Assembly (NCBI GenBank): GCA_022478985.1
Contig: JAKSZP010000193.1
Coordinates: forward strand, 1-64,000
Origin: Massospora cicadina
Taxonomy: Eukaryota > Entomophthoromycota > Entomophthoromycetes > Entomophthorales > Entomophthoraceae
Length of the DNA stretch: 64,000 nt
Reading direction: 5' to 3'
Of the stretch, positions 45,896-56,460 are shown piece by piece. A model generated the notes under the pieces. The model was given only the letters and a program-made list of their open reading frames with translations, was not told the DNA's origin and did no database searches. The position numbers were made by a program, and so were the translations under genes. Positions within the stretch are counted from its first letter, which is position 1, and every line of letters begins with the position of its first letter.

Positions 45896-46573
45896 TATAT
45901 ATAGTATCTTATAAACAAATATACTAATAATTCATTTTATTAAATTTAGTTGATTTTGTTAAAAATTATATTAAATTTACTGATCACCATCTACAATACT
46001 TCATTTTTACTAAATTTAAAGGCTTTTATTGATCAATGTATGCTGAATTTACTGATCACCATCTACAGTAATTCATTTTATTAGATTTGGTTGCTTTTAT
46101 TAGTCAATCCATGGTAAATTTATTAATCACTATCTAAAATAATTCAAATTATCAAATTTAGATGAGTTTATTGGTCAATTTATACAAAAAAGATAACCAT
46201 TTATAATATCATAAGCTCATCCCGCTATGATCTCATACTGCCTGGATTTTTAACATACCCCCCAGCCATAGGACATATATCAAAAGTGCTTTGAAGCTAT
46301 CCTTCACTAATGCTGGTATTTAGGTTTATCCAGAGTTGTATTAGTCCCACAAGTATCCATTGCTTCTAAGCCCATTTTTATATAACTACTAAATAAATGG
46401 TCAGATACTTAACCAATACTTACAAAAATAAAATGGGACCTAAGTTAGAGCATCCTCTATTTTTGAAGAAGAAGTTATCTAAATTGGTCCACTATTTTCA
46501 GAGTTATGCTGAACAAACATAAAAAACATACATACAGGTCAAATTAATAAACTTCTCCTTTTTCAAAGTTGGT

Positions 46574-47374
46574 TAAAAATAGCCCAGCAGAGGGTGCTGG
46601 AGCTAAAGAGACTTAGGGTGAGGGTGTTGAGCATAGTAATGGTAATAAGAAGTCAAATAATATTCACAACTTGGCTGTGAACTAGAGGGCAGTACATAAC
46701 TAAGTTTGGTACAGGGTTATAGTGCACTGGTGACTGGGTTTGGAGGGAACCTGGTAGAACCAGCGGCTTACCTGAGATTTTAATAAATTTAAACAAAAGA
46801 AACTGGCTAACATGATGCAAGGCCTCCTCAAAGAGGTCTGCGCACAGGTGTGCCCAAGTCAACATATGAAAAACGTAAAATAACGGTAGGGTTTATTGGG
46901 AAGATGACCAACGAGAACAGTTGGTATTGAGCAAAGATACTTAAGCCAACTCAGGGGAATTTTGGATCAGCAGAAGTGATACCAAGCCTTGATGCACCAA
47001 TAGGCGCATGCTTTCATCTGAAAGGGTCACATACCTTGAAATTGATTTTACTTAGATAATCAGCTGAAGTTGAACCTGACCAGAGCTCAAAATTTTGTAA
47101 ATGGAACGGGTTTCAAACCCCCATTCCCCAATCAACCAAATTATCCTGTTATCATTTAATTCAAAGCTCATTCATTATAAACCTATAGCCAAAACAGGGA
47201 GCTGGGCTTTAGGAACATCACTTGTACCAACCTGGGCGTACCTAGCCTGTACCCAGTGTTGATCCAAGGTTTGCTTGAGATAAGGAAAGACCTGAAGTTT
47301 CACATTCTAGACCTCCTGCCATCCATTCTTGTCCCTGCTGTTGGTACCCTCTATAAGGTCATGTAAACATGACA
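46574..47374 (-). repeat. Element 4 5' LTR, outer part
   Basis: Continues the interrupted LTR; it matches 39808-40606 and ends CATGTAAACATGACA, then AGGAC. It contains the self-primer complement at 46902-46912. Confidence 0.9.
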
Positions 47375-47379
47375 AGGAC

Positions 47380-50300
47380 CAGTCCTACCAGAGAAAATTC
47401 ATAGCAGAGTAGAGACAGGACTCTCTAAATCCGCTTTCCCAAACCCAAACGTGCCACCTGAACCTATTAATGAACATTTGGCAGAAGTCCCTCAGTATGA
47501 TGACACATTCCTATTTCAGCAGCAAGTTGGAGGGGTGAGGTATATTGACCTGAGCGCAGGCCAAGGACATGGCAGAAGAAGGATCTCTGGAGCCACTGAA
47601 GCCATACTCTTGTCAAATGTTTGACCAAGTTTCCTCAGATAAGCTGGACCCTCCTCTAATGCACCTTACCTGTATGAATTAAACGTTGCCCTTTGGGTAG
47701 ATGATATCATCCAAGAATACCCCAAAGTTGACGAGGGAATAATGAGCTTCCTTGATAAAAAGATCCGTTAAATGTTCAGATATTAGACAGTCAAAAATTT
47801 TCTTATCTTGAATGTACATACTGTGACATTGTTGTAGCCAATACCCAAGTTTGTGCTATAATAGATACAGGCACCCAGTCAACATAGTTTCCACTAAGTT
47901 GGTGTCAAAGCTGACAATGAGCCTGAAGTAGATCATTAAATGGTGTATGGGACCTCTGGATCTGAGAGCATAATCTCAGAGGGAGCATATAGTGCGCTTC
48001 CCTTGCGGTTTGGGTTAATTGTAGTCAGAGCTCCAACAATAGTACTACCAAACAGCTGATATGACCTGCTAATTGGAACTGCTTTTGTATGACACTTTGG
48101 TGATATTATTGACATTATGGAAGAGACGTTCAAAATTCCGAGGCAGCGGATCCCAATTTATTTTACCTTGAGCGGAGTTCTGAAGGATCCAGTGCATATG
48201 GGACAGGTCAACCTTGCCTATAGTGACAGTGTAATTCCAGTGCGCAACCATTGAATAAAGAGGAAGACTGGGCTCTCCACCATCAGATATACTAATATCA
48301 AGGATTGTCTCTCCAAGCAGCCAGGCATATATCCATTCCCTCCGGTCATCAAGTAATAGTAAACACAAAATTTGGAGGTAGAATTAGCAGCTGGGCTCTA
48401 TGAGGAAGTTATTGGTCCTTACCAGCAATCATGGCTCGAGCCTCACATGGCTCCAGGTATTATACTACCAGATCATGGGGAGATCAAGGTTCTACTTGTG
48501 AATCTACAAATGGAACCCTTGCAAATTTGCCAACATCAAATAGTGGTGTATTTACATTTGACCCCTGTTGAGGAAGCCCTTCAGGTTCAAAAGTTTGGGT
48601 CACTGGATGAATTTGGTTTAGCAGTCAATTTACATCCCAGTGTAATGACAGTGGTTCCGCGCAAAAACTTAGTCAGTTTAATGGAAGAACAGAAGGATCG
48701 GGCAATATCTTTATTTGAAAATTATAAGAAGATTTTCAATGTCAATGACCACAATTTAGGGTGCACTTGGGGGATGGTCCATCGATTGGACACTGGGGAT
48801 CATCTTCCCATTTGGTCATGGCTAATCCGCTAATCAAGAGCAGCTGAGGAAGTAGTAACTGAAGAAATTGCAAAGCTGCTGGAGCAAGGGTGCATAAATC
48901 ATCAAAGAGTCCATGGGCTTCACCCATTCTTATTGTAAAGAAGAAAGATGGCACCAACTGAGCAATAATAGACTACCATAAGCATAAAGCATCACCAAAA
49001 AGGACTCATACCCCTTGCCATGGATTAATAATGCTCCGAATTGGTTAGGTGGAGCTCATACTTCTTGGCAATGGATTTGATATTGTGATACTTGCAAATT
49101 GAGTTGCCCACAGCGGAACAAGAGAAATGCTTCATTATTACATCAAGGGGTTTTCTAGCTTTTTCATATGCCACAAGGGCTGTGTAACACACGGTCTGCA
49201 TTCCAATGGGCCATGGATACCATCCTTGGTGACTTAAAGCTGTCATGCATTCTTGTGTACCTCAATAATATCAATGTTTTTTGCGGACGTTTTCTGAGCA
49301 CCTTACCCATCTGGAGGAGGTATTCCGCCATCTTGCTGAGGCCAATATCAAGATTAAGCCCCGAAAATGTCACTTCTTCAAGGATCAACTAGAGTGCCTT
49401 GGGTTTGTAGTAGATTTAAAAGGGCTGAAACTTCAACAGGCCAAGGTGGCCGCTATTCAAAAATGACTCATCTGACTAGTAAGTGGGACGTACATGTATT
49501 CTTGTAGATGGTCGGCTACTACCAACGCTTTATCCCCAACTTCAGTTGTATTGGGGAACCACTATTTGAGTTGTTAAAAAATGATGCTGTGTTTGGATGT
49601 ATGGAACGCCTTCAACACTCCTTTAATACACTTCATATGGCGTTAATCAATGCGCAGTGCTACGCTACCCAATTTTTGATAAGGAATTTATTGTACAGAT
49701 GGATGCATCCCTTTCTGGTATTGAGGAAGTTCTATCTCAAAAAGACGACGAAGGAGAGGAGCATTCAGTTGCAAACTGAAGTCGTAGCTTAGACTGTCAT
49801 GAACATAATTACATTGTGACCAAGTGGGAGTGCTTAGTGGTGATCTATGCTTATAAGAAATTCAGGGTATATTTGCATAAAATCATGTTCAAGGTCTTTA
49901 TGGATCATGCTTCATTACGCTGGTTGCAGAATCTCCAGGAGCCTGAAGGGCGTCTAGCCCAATGGGCTCTCAAACTGCAGGCTTACAAATCCAAGATTCT
50001 TCATTGACCTGAAGCCAAACATCAAAATGCAGATTGTCTATCAAGGTTGCCAACAATTGCAGTTATGGCGGATCTGAGTAACATAATGTATGATAAAATG
50101 CTTAGTGGAAAATATGACGAAGAACTTCCTCAAGTCATTAAGGTACTAGACGGAATAAGTGCCAATATGTTTCAGAAGAACGGCGAATTGTATAAGCAGA
50201 TAGGGGACACTATTGCGAATATCACAAGGCCTTCTACTTGACCTGATAATATCATGAGCGCACTTTGAGCAGTTGGACATGGTGGGGTACACAAGACCTT

Positions 50301-50976
50301 GGAAATGCTGCGACCTTGGTACTACTGGGAAAGTACGAAATTTGACATGCAAAAAGCAATTCCTGCTGCCATCAGTGCCAAGTGGAAAAGGCATTCCGCC
50401 AAAAGACTTTGTACCAGTTAGTAAAACCTCACTTTACTTGCATACAGAGACTATTGACGTGGTGGGACCCTGCCAACAGGAGCAAACCAGTCCAAGTATA
50501 TTCAGGTGGCGATTGACCACTTGACCAGGTGGGTTGAGGCATGGGCGATATGGGATTTGGGGGTGGTCATGGTGGCTAAGTTTGTTATAAAGTGTATAAT
50601 TCAGCAATATGGCTGCCCTCAGTTCATCCTTACTGACTTTGGACCAACTTCACCTCTCACATTTTACCCAATCTCAACGAACTGATGGCCATCTGCGGGG
50701 TTCTAATAACCCCATATCATCCAGAATCTAATGGTATGGTCGAATGGGTAAATGGGGCACTGGTGAATATACTCCTAAAGCTGGTGATGGATAGACCCTC
50801 TGATTGGAGTACCCACCTTTCCATCGCCATCTTTGCCTATAAAATCAGCTATCATTCCGCCACAGGAAAGTGTCCTTTTCAATTACTATATGGATGACAC
50901 CCCGCTCTGCTGGCACTGCTTTATGTCTGTGACGAAGATACAAGTGGAATGGATCCCCAACGCTACTTGATCAACC
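47380..50976 (+). pseudogene. Element 7 gag/pol continuation: RT, RNase H, integrase
   Basis: Plus-strand coding remnants resume after element 4. Linker and protease region near 47400-48350, badly decayed, with VDIDTGTQ-like text near 47865. RT lead-in FENYKKIFNVNDHNLGCTW (48372-48833). The palm reads CILVYLNNINVF near 49246-49281: the usual YLDD is YLNN, so both catalytic Asp codons are lost. Thumb KIKPRKCHFFKDQLECLGFV (49281-49466). RNase H TKWECLVVIYAYKKFRVYLH to KHQNADCLSRLP (49816-50055). Integrase: HGGVHKTLEMLRPWYYW near 50280, VAIDHLTRWVEAW near 50505, FILTDFGP near 50625, and NGMVEWVNGALVN near 50728-50770 with Glu kept. It ends abruptly at 50976 against the element 5 LTR. Confidence 0.78.
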
Positions 50977-51870
50977 TGTCATGGTTGGATGACATTATAG
51001 TAGGAACAGATGCTAGAGATAAGGCTGGGCAACAGGAGGCCCAGAAGGTGAAACTTCAGGCTCTTCCTGACCTGAAACACACCTTAGATCAACGCTGGGT
51101 GCAAGCCAAGCATGCCCAGGTTGATGCTAATGGGGTGCAAAACGCCCAGCCTCTTATCTCAGCTCAGGCCCTAAATCAAACGATTTATGTTATAAACAAA
51201 GATGGTTCAATTCGCTTGGTTGGAGAGCAAGGGTTTAAGTCCCGCTCTAGCTATGAAATTTTAAGCTCAGGTAAAATATGGCTTCAATTGATTACTCAAG
51301 TGAAGGCACTTTCAGTGTATTTTACAAAAAGGATGGAAGCGTCTGTTTATTGGAGCGTCAAGGCTTGGGTGCACTTCCGCAGAACCTGAATTTCCCAGGC
51401 CCACTTTAAAATATGTTTTTGCGACCAACATTCCTTGTTGGTCAACTTTTCTTTAATAAATTTACCCGTTATTTTACGTTTTTTTACAATGGTTTCCTTG
51501 GGCGAACATGGTGGTGGACCTCTTCAGGGAAGTCTTCAACTATGTGGGCCACTACCTATTATCACCATTTACACAAATCCCAGGTGCTTTCCTGGGCCGT
51601 TCAGGTCCCCTCCAGACTGATACACCCAAGACTACTCATGCCAAGTTACCCTCGACTATGGACTCCCCGTTGGTGTCCACTCAAGTTGGGGTTTTTTCTT
51701 ACCTGTTCTCATATGTGGTGCTTTACCCCCTCGCCTGGGTTACCTTCTGCTCAAGCACCATTCTAGGTGCCCCATTTCCCATTCTCTTAACGGCTAGTTC
51801 CCTAGCAATGTGGGTTCGCGTCCCACATCACCTTGCTGGGAACAAGAGAGTTACAGACACTCTCTTGACA
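50977..51870 (+). repeat. Element 5 5' LTR
   Basis: 894 bp. A palindrome TGTCAT-GGTTGG-ATGACA opens it. AATAAA at 51455-51460. Near the 3' end are two strong hairpins: 51797-51843 (GTTCCC...GGGAAC, with inner GTGGG/CCCAC stem) and 51846-51864 (GAGAGT...ACTCTC). A hairpin GACCAAC-ATTCCTT-GTTGGTC (51423-51443) lies at the predicted RNA start. Confidence 0.92.
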
Positions 51871-51884
51871 TTAGTCAACCAACC
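51871..51884 (+). promoter_or_regulatory. PBS position of element 5
   Basis: TTAGTCAACCAACC abuts the LTR and corresponds to the self-primer of element 4 (TTAGATGACCAACC). It pairs with GTTGGTCAACT at 51437-51447 at 9 of 11 positions; the two mismatches are adjacent. It has no TGG start. Confidence 0.5.
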
Positions 51885-52010
51885 ATTTTATTATACGAGC
51901 ATACAAAATATCTGTGTGGGACTTTCAATATTAGTAAATTGGGTGTGTTGGCCATTTATCACTGCCACGATGGTGCTCACCACAGTTTTCTAGTTAGGTT
52001 TTGTATTAAT

Positions 52011-54095
52011 ATGTCTCAGCATTATTTTTGCAACTACCAATGGGAAGTGTCCACCCTTCCTGCTTGCACCTGGTGGTCTCAGACTTTTCGCGATCATCTT
52101 GTCAAAACCCTTTTGGATAGTTTCTCCACCCCAACCTGGAAGGGGCCAGGTAATTTGGCCATCATTGGATCAAATCATATAAATACAGAAGCCAAAAAGT
52201 CACGCGCGCCTCTGGAAATGAGGGAATCTTATCCTTCTAATCCTTCTACTTCTTCTAAATTTGGAAATGTACAGGGGTCTAGACCTGAGAAGGAAGTAAA
52301 GGTTTCAGATGATTCCGCTGCGATGATGTCACCCATGGTCATCCCTATAAATAGCGCTTCCACAACTAGTGATTTTTCCTTGAAGCGTGAGATGCTTCCC
52401 ACTGATTTCCTCCCCATCTCAGCAGAAATTGGGAACATTGAAGGGTCCAAACCCAAATTTAACAAGAATAATTCCGTTATTGTTTTTTCTCCCCAACACG
52501 TTTCTGAGGTGCAGGCTGAGGCATCAGCTCAGGGCTTGGGGGTGATGGCCCTGGATAATGATGCACACCAAACCCTTAGAACGAGTGGGGGTTTGTTTGA
52601 GCCAAAAAACACGTTTTATAATGTGAGCGATTTATCCCAAAACGAACCTTTTATTTGCTCATATGGTCTGGATGAGGACTCCATTTCAGTCTACCAGATT
52701 ACTCCTGAGAACCCTCGTTTGACCCCTACCATGATTAGGGGTTCTCAGGAAGTGGAAAAGGAACTTCGTCACAAATATAAAGATGTATATGCACCTGCAG
52801 AAGGTGTGGTAGGATATGTGGCCTCAGTAGTAAGAGTGGCCCACTATCCTTCTCCCTTCTATGATTCCAAAACATACCCTGATGGCTTGTTCAAGCCAGA
52901 GGAAGAATTTTCTGGTGAATTGATGGCGTTTTCTGCGTTGAATAAATCCCATTCTGGATACTTCTTGTTGACTGCTACCCTTACATCCTCTTATGGAAAG
53001 TTCAGCACAACTATTTTGGTGGATACTGGTGCCTCAAATAATTTTATTGACCAAAACCTTGCTGACTACCTTGAGTTGAGTTACTCACCAGGTGGTATGG
53101 TTAGAGGTGGGGCTTCTCAAGGTATCCCTACACTAAACATCATGGAGTCAGTCAATTTCCAGGTAGGTTCTTATCTATTGTCTGACCAGTTTCAAGCTAT
53201 CAGAAACCTCTTGTTTCCCATCATTTTGGGTGTTGAGTGGTGGCGGAAGTTTGACGTCAGAACTAATTTAAAAGAAAACACTTTATCCTTGTCTTTGACA
53301 AATGGTCACCAGTTGATTGTTCCTCTGTCTGAGGATAACGCCCCAGGCAAATTACCCCATTGGCCCAATGTTCCCAGTCCATATCTTGCCCCTTTGCTGA
53401 AGCCCACTGTGGGACTTTCCTTACCTTCCTGTTTGGAGGAGTTGGCATCTTCTTTTGATGCAGCTTCAGCTAGTACGCTACCAGAACATTCCGAGTTTGA
53501 TTGTGAATTTAAACTTACTGTGGATCTGGTGCGTATTTCTTCCCCCATATACCCATTGACTGTCCGGGAGGAAGAGGTTTTAGATGTATGGGTGAAGGAG
53601 CAGTTGGCCAAAGGTGCCATCTTTCAGCGTACCTCCCCTGTTTGCTCCCCACTTCTCTTTGTGGAGAAGGCTGATGGAACTTTACATCCATGTGTCAATT
53701 ATGGAAATTTAAACAATGTGACTGTACCTGACCTCCATCCCATCCCTTTAGATTCCCAGATTGCGCGCTATGTGGAGAAGGCGAAGGTCTTCTCCAAGCT
53801 GGACTGCCTCAATGCGTTCAATCAAATCCGGATAAAGAAGGGCCAGGAATGGTTAACTGCATTCTGCACCAGAAAAGGAATTTTCCAGTTCCGGGTTATG
53901 CCCTTTGGGCTTAAGAATGCCCCTGCCATCTTTCAACGCCGCATTGATGCTGCGTTGGGAGACTTGTTGGGGGTATGTGTGGTTGCCTACATGGATGACA
54001 TTCTGGTGTTTTCCCCCAATCATGAGTCACATGCAGTTACACCTTTGACAAGTAGTGGAGAGATTGAGGGCCGCTTGCCTTACCCTCAAGATTAG
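52011..54095 (+). CDS. Element 5 gag-protease-RT (single reading frame, 5' part)
   Basis: The open frame spans 51810-54095; I take ATG 52011 (MSQHYFCNYQWEVS) as start because upstream codons lie in the LTR. Residues 1-300 are gag-like, Ser/Pro-rich, without a CCHC knuckle. The protease site is TILVDTGASNNFIDQNLADY near residue 337. RT follows: [60 protein letters not shown] and YMDDILVFS (codons 53988-54014), all catalytic positions intact. Gag and pol are fused in one frame, as in Tf1. A one-base insertion near 54037 (relative to element 6) throws the frame, giving the stop at 54095; the correct continuation is in the next frame. Confidence 0.88.
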   Translation: MSQHYFCNYQWEVSTLPACTWWSQTFRDHLVKTLLDSFSTPTWKGPGNLAIIGSNHINTEAKKSRAPLEMRESYPSNPSTSSKFGNVQGSRPEKEVKVSDDSAAMMSPMVIPINSASTTSDFSLKREMLPTDFLPISAEIGNIEGSKPKFNKNNSVIVFSPQHVSEVQAEASAQGLGVMALDNDAHQTLRTSGGLFEPKNTFYNVSDLSQNEPFICSYGLDEDSISVYQITPENPRLTPTMIRGSQEVEKELRHKYKDVYAPAEGVVGYVASVVRVAHYPSPFYDSKTYPDGLFKPEEEFSGELMAFSALNKSHSGYFLLTATLTSSYGKFSTTILVDTGASNNFIDQNLADYLELSYSPGGMVRGGASQGIPTLNIMESVNFQVGSYLLSDQFQAIRNLLFPIILGVEWWRKFDVRTNLKENTLSLSLTNGHQLIVPLSEDNAPGKLPHWPNVPSPYLAPLLKPTVGLSLPSCLEELASSFDAASASTLPEHSEFDCEFKLTVDLVRISSPIYPLTVREEEVLDVWVKEQLAKGAIFQRTSPVCSPLLFVEKADGTLHPCVNYGNLNNVTVPDLHPIPLDSQIARYVEKAKVFSKLDCLNAFNQIRIKKGQEWLTAFCTRKGIFQFRVMPFGLKNAPAIFQRRIDAALGDLLGVCVVAYMDDILVFSPNHESHAVTPLTSSGEIEGRLPYPQD

Positions 54096-56460
54096 TAAAT
54101 GCGAATTCTTCAAGTCCCAGGTTACTTTTCTGGGCAACGTCATTTTTGACCAGGGCCATATGATAACTCCAGACAAGGAGAAGGCTATTCGTGAGTGGCC
54201 TACCCCCACCTCTGTCAAGGAACTGAGGAGCTTTTTGGGGACGTGTACGTTCCTCAAGAAGTTCACACCCAATCTCTCTGAGGTGGCAGCTCCCTTATAT
54301 AAGGCTAGCGGGGCCAAGGTGCTTCAGTGGTCCCCCATTTTGGAGGATGCTTTCCAAGCGGTGAAGTGCACCTTGTTATCCACATCCATCCTTCGCCATG
54401 TTGATCCTGCAAAGGAGTTCATTGTGTCCTCAGATGCTTCCAACTTCGCCATTGCGGCTGCCCTGTTACAGGTGGGTGAAGATGGGTCTGAGCATCCTGT
54501 GGGATATTTTTCTAGGAAAATGTCTCTGCATGAGTTAAATTACGCCGTATATGACAAGGAGTTATTAGCAGTGGTGGAGGCGCTGATTTATTGGCGTCAC
54601 CATTTACATGGCTCTTCCCAACCATTCTGGGTATGCACAGACCACTGAGCCCTGTTGTACTACTGTGCTCCACATGTTCTAACACCACGTCAGACCCGTT
54701 GGCATGAGACCCTTGCCCTATTTACATTTTCCTATGAGTTCACCAAGGGCAAGGAGAATGGTTTGGCGGATGCTTTGAGCCGCAACCCTGCTTTGGCTCC
54801 CAATCCAAAGGAGGTAGAGATTCACAACACCCAGTTGATGATTCCACCGAGTATGATTCTGCCTCAACTTCCTAAGTCCACGGTACATACGCCAGCGCTC
54901 ATGCCTTTGGAAAATGCAGCAGAATATAGCATGTTTAGGAAGGTAGTTCTTTCTCAGCCGTTATCAGCTGAATATGCTGTTGTTCTCGCTAAGAGCGCCC
55001 TGAATCAGGAGGACTTATCCAGGGGTTATCACATGAAGGATGAGATGGTGTGGTTTCAGGGGCGCCTATGGGTTCCTGCTGGACCACTGCGCCTGGAGAT
55101 CATCCAGGACCATCATGACGGAATCACCGTTGGTCATCCTGGAAAAGCAAAGACCTTGGAGTTGATATGACGCACTTACAATTGGAAGGGCTTGCCTGTT
55201 CAGGTAGGGCGGTACTGTAAAGAGTGCCTGATCTGCAATCAAATGAAACCCAATCGGCAACCTTTAGCAGGGTTGCTGGTACCAGTTCAAAAGGCTGAAG
55301 GGCCCTGGACTTCCCTATCAGTGGATTTCATTGTGGAGTTACCCGTTTCAGATGGGTATGATGCAATCATGGTGGTGGTGGACCGCTTTACAAAGTTCGC
55401 CCACTTTATTCCTTGCAGAACAACTATAACTGCCGCTGAAATGGCCAGGCTCTTCGTCGCCCATGTATTTGCGCTTCATGGGGTTCCTCAAGAAATCATT
55501 AGTGACTGGGGACCCCAGTTCACCTCCATCTTTTGGGAAGAGTTGTGTAAAACTCTTCAGATCTGCCCCTGCCATTCAACTGCTTATCACCCCCAATCAG
55601 ATGGGCAGACTGAGCGAGTGAACCAGTGCTTGGAACAATTTCTGCGTTGTTACACCACCGCAGACCATTCAGATTGGGTTCCTCACCTTCCTATGGCCCA
55701 GTTTAGCTACAACAACACTTTGCATTCATCAATCAGTTGTTCACCTTTTTTTGCTAACCATGGCTTTAACCCTGCTTTTAACATGGAGCCCAGCTGTGGT
55801 TCCAAAGTGGAAGCGGTGCTGGACTTTGCTAAGACTCTCAAGAAGGTCCATCAAGGGGTGTCCACAAGTTTGGAGGCGGCTATGCTGGTTTATAAGGAGA
55901 ATGCTGATGGAAAGCGCCGAGTGGGTCCAGCATACAAGGAAGGGGATCTCGTGATGCTTGATGCTCGCAACATCCCTATCAAGCAGCCATGCAAAAAACT
56001 GGGTCCAAAGAGGATTGGTCCTTACCGTGTAGTTAGAAAGGTGGGACATGCCTCATACCAGTTGGATCTTCCCTCCGCGTTTTGGATCTTCTCCATCTTT
56101 CATGAAAGCAAGTTGACACTGTTTGAGGGCCCTCCTCCTGTGACTCCTGAGGCTTATCTTGTGGATGGGGCACCAGAATGGGAAGTGGAGGAAATAGTAG
56201 CCTCCCGCCGGGTTAAGCGACGCCTTGAGTACTTGGTATCTTGGAAAGGGTTTGACGCAGCAGAGAACAGTTGGGTGCCAGCATGGGATTGTGTACATGC
56301 CCAAGACCTGATTGAATCATTTCATAATCATTTCCCTGAGGCTGCAGGATCTCAGCCTAAGCCAGCCGTTGCTGCTATGAAGTTGCCGCCAGCACATAAG
56401 AACTTCTCCTTAGCAAACGCCCCTGGAGGGGGGTGGAGCCCAAGAAGGAGGAGAGGGTAA
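54038..56460 (+). pseudogene. Element 5 pol continuation: RT thumb, RNase H, integrase, chromodomain
   Basis: One frame from about 54038 to TAA 56458-56460, broken only by TGA at 54646-54648 (in TDH-stop-ALLYY, an Arg in element 4) and TGA at 55168-55170. RT thumb LKISKCEFFKSQVTFLGNVI; RNase H VSSDASNFAIAAALLQVGED and ELNYAVYDKELLAVVEAL. Integrase finger HHDGITVGHPG...CKECLICNQMK; core VDFIVELPVSDGYDAIM, IISDWGPQFTSIFW and SDGQTERVNQCLEQFL, the D, D, E triad. C-terminal GPYRVVRKVGHASYQLDLP; chromodomain EYLVSWKGFDAAENSWVPAW near 56226-56285. The stop codon touches the LTR, and the polypurine tract is read as the last codons (RRRG). Confidence 0.88.
56443..56458 (+). promoter_or_regulatory. 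Polypurine tract of element 5, overlapping the end of pol
   Basis: AGAAGGAGGAGAGGGTAA ends at the LTR start (56461). It serves both as coding sequence for the last residues and, by position, as plus-strand primer. Confidence 0.75.

Larger units (their letters stand above)
45254..46573. mobile_element. 1.3-kb insertion in element 4 5' LTR
   Basis: The LTR text breaks at TAAAA (45249-45253) and continues from TAAAA (46574-46578), a 5-bp direct duplication. The insert carries a long inverted repeat at its left end (45261-45595) and a SINE-like sequence (45765-45895); the rest is AT-rich without ORFs. Its own ends (TTTTTTTGTGAAAAAAG and CTTTTTCAAAGTTGGT) are weakly complementary. The class is unresolved; a decayed TIR DNA transposon is possible. 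Confidence 0.6.
39719..47374 (-). mobile_element. Element 4: Ty3/gypsy chromovirus related to element 5, with nested insertions
   Basis: Minus-strand element with LTRs 39719-40606 and 45160-47374 (the latter interrupted by 45254-46573). Exact duplications AGGAC flank it (39714-39718 and 47375-47379). Ends on the minus strand are TGTCATG...TTAACA. A purine tract AAAAAAGAGGAGAGGGTAA precedes the 3' LTR. The internal region is collinear with element 5 but heavily mutated. A SINE interrupts the RT. Confidence 0.93.

Noticed and set aside
51797..51870. Hammerhead ribozyme in the LTR (retrozyme-like)
   Set aside because: The hairpins are strong but the conserved CTGANGA and GAAA core motifs of hammerheads are absent.
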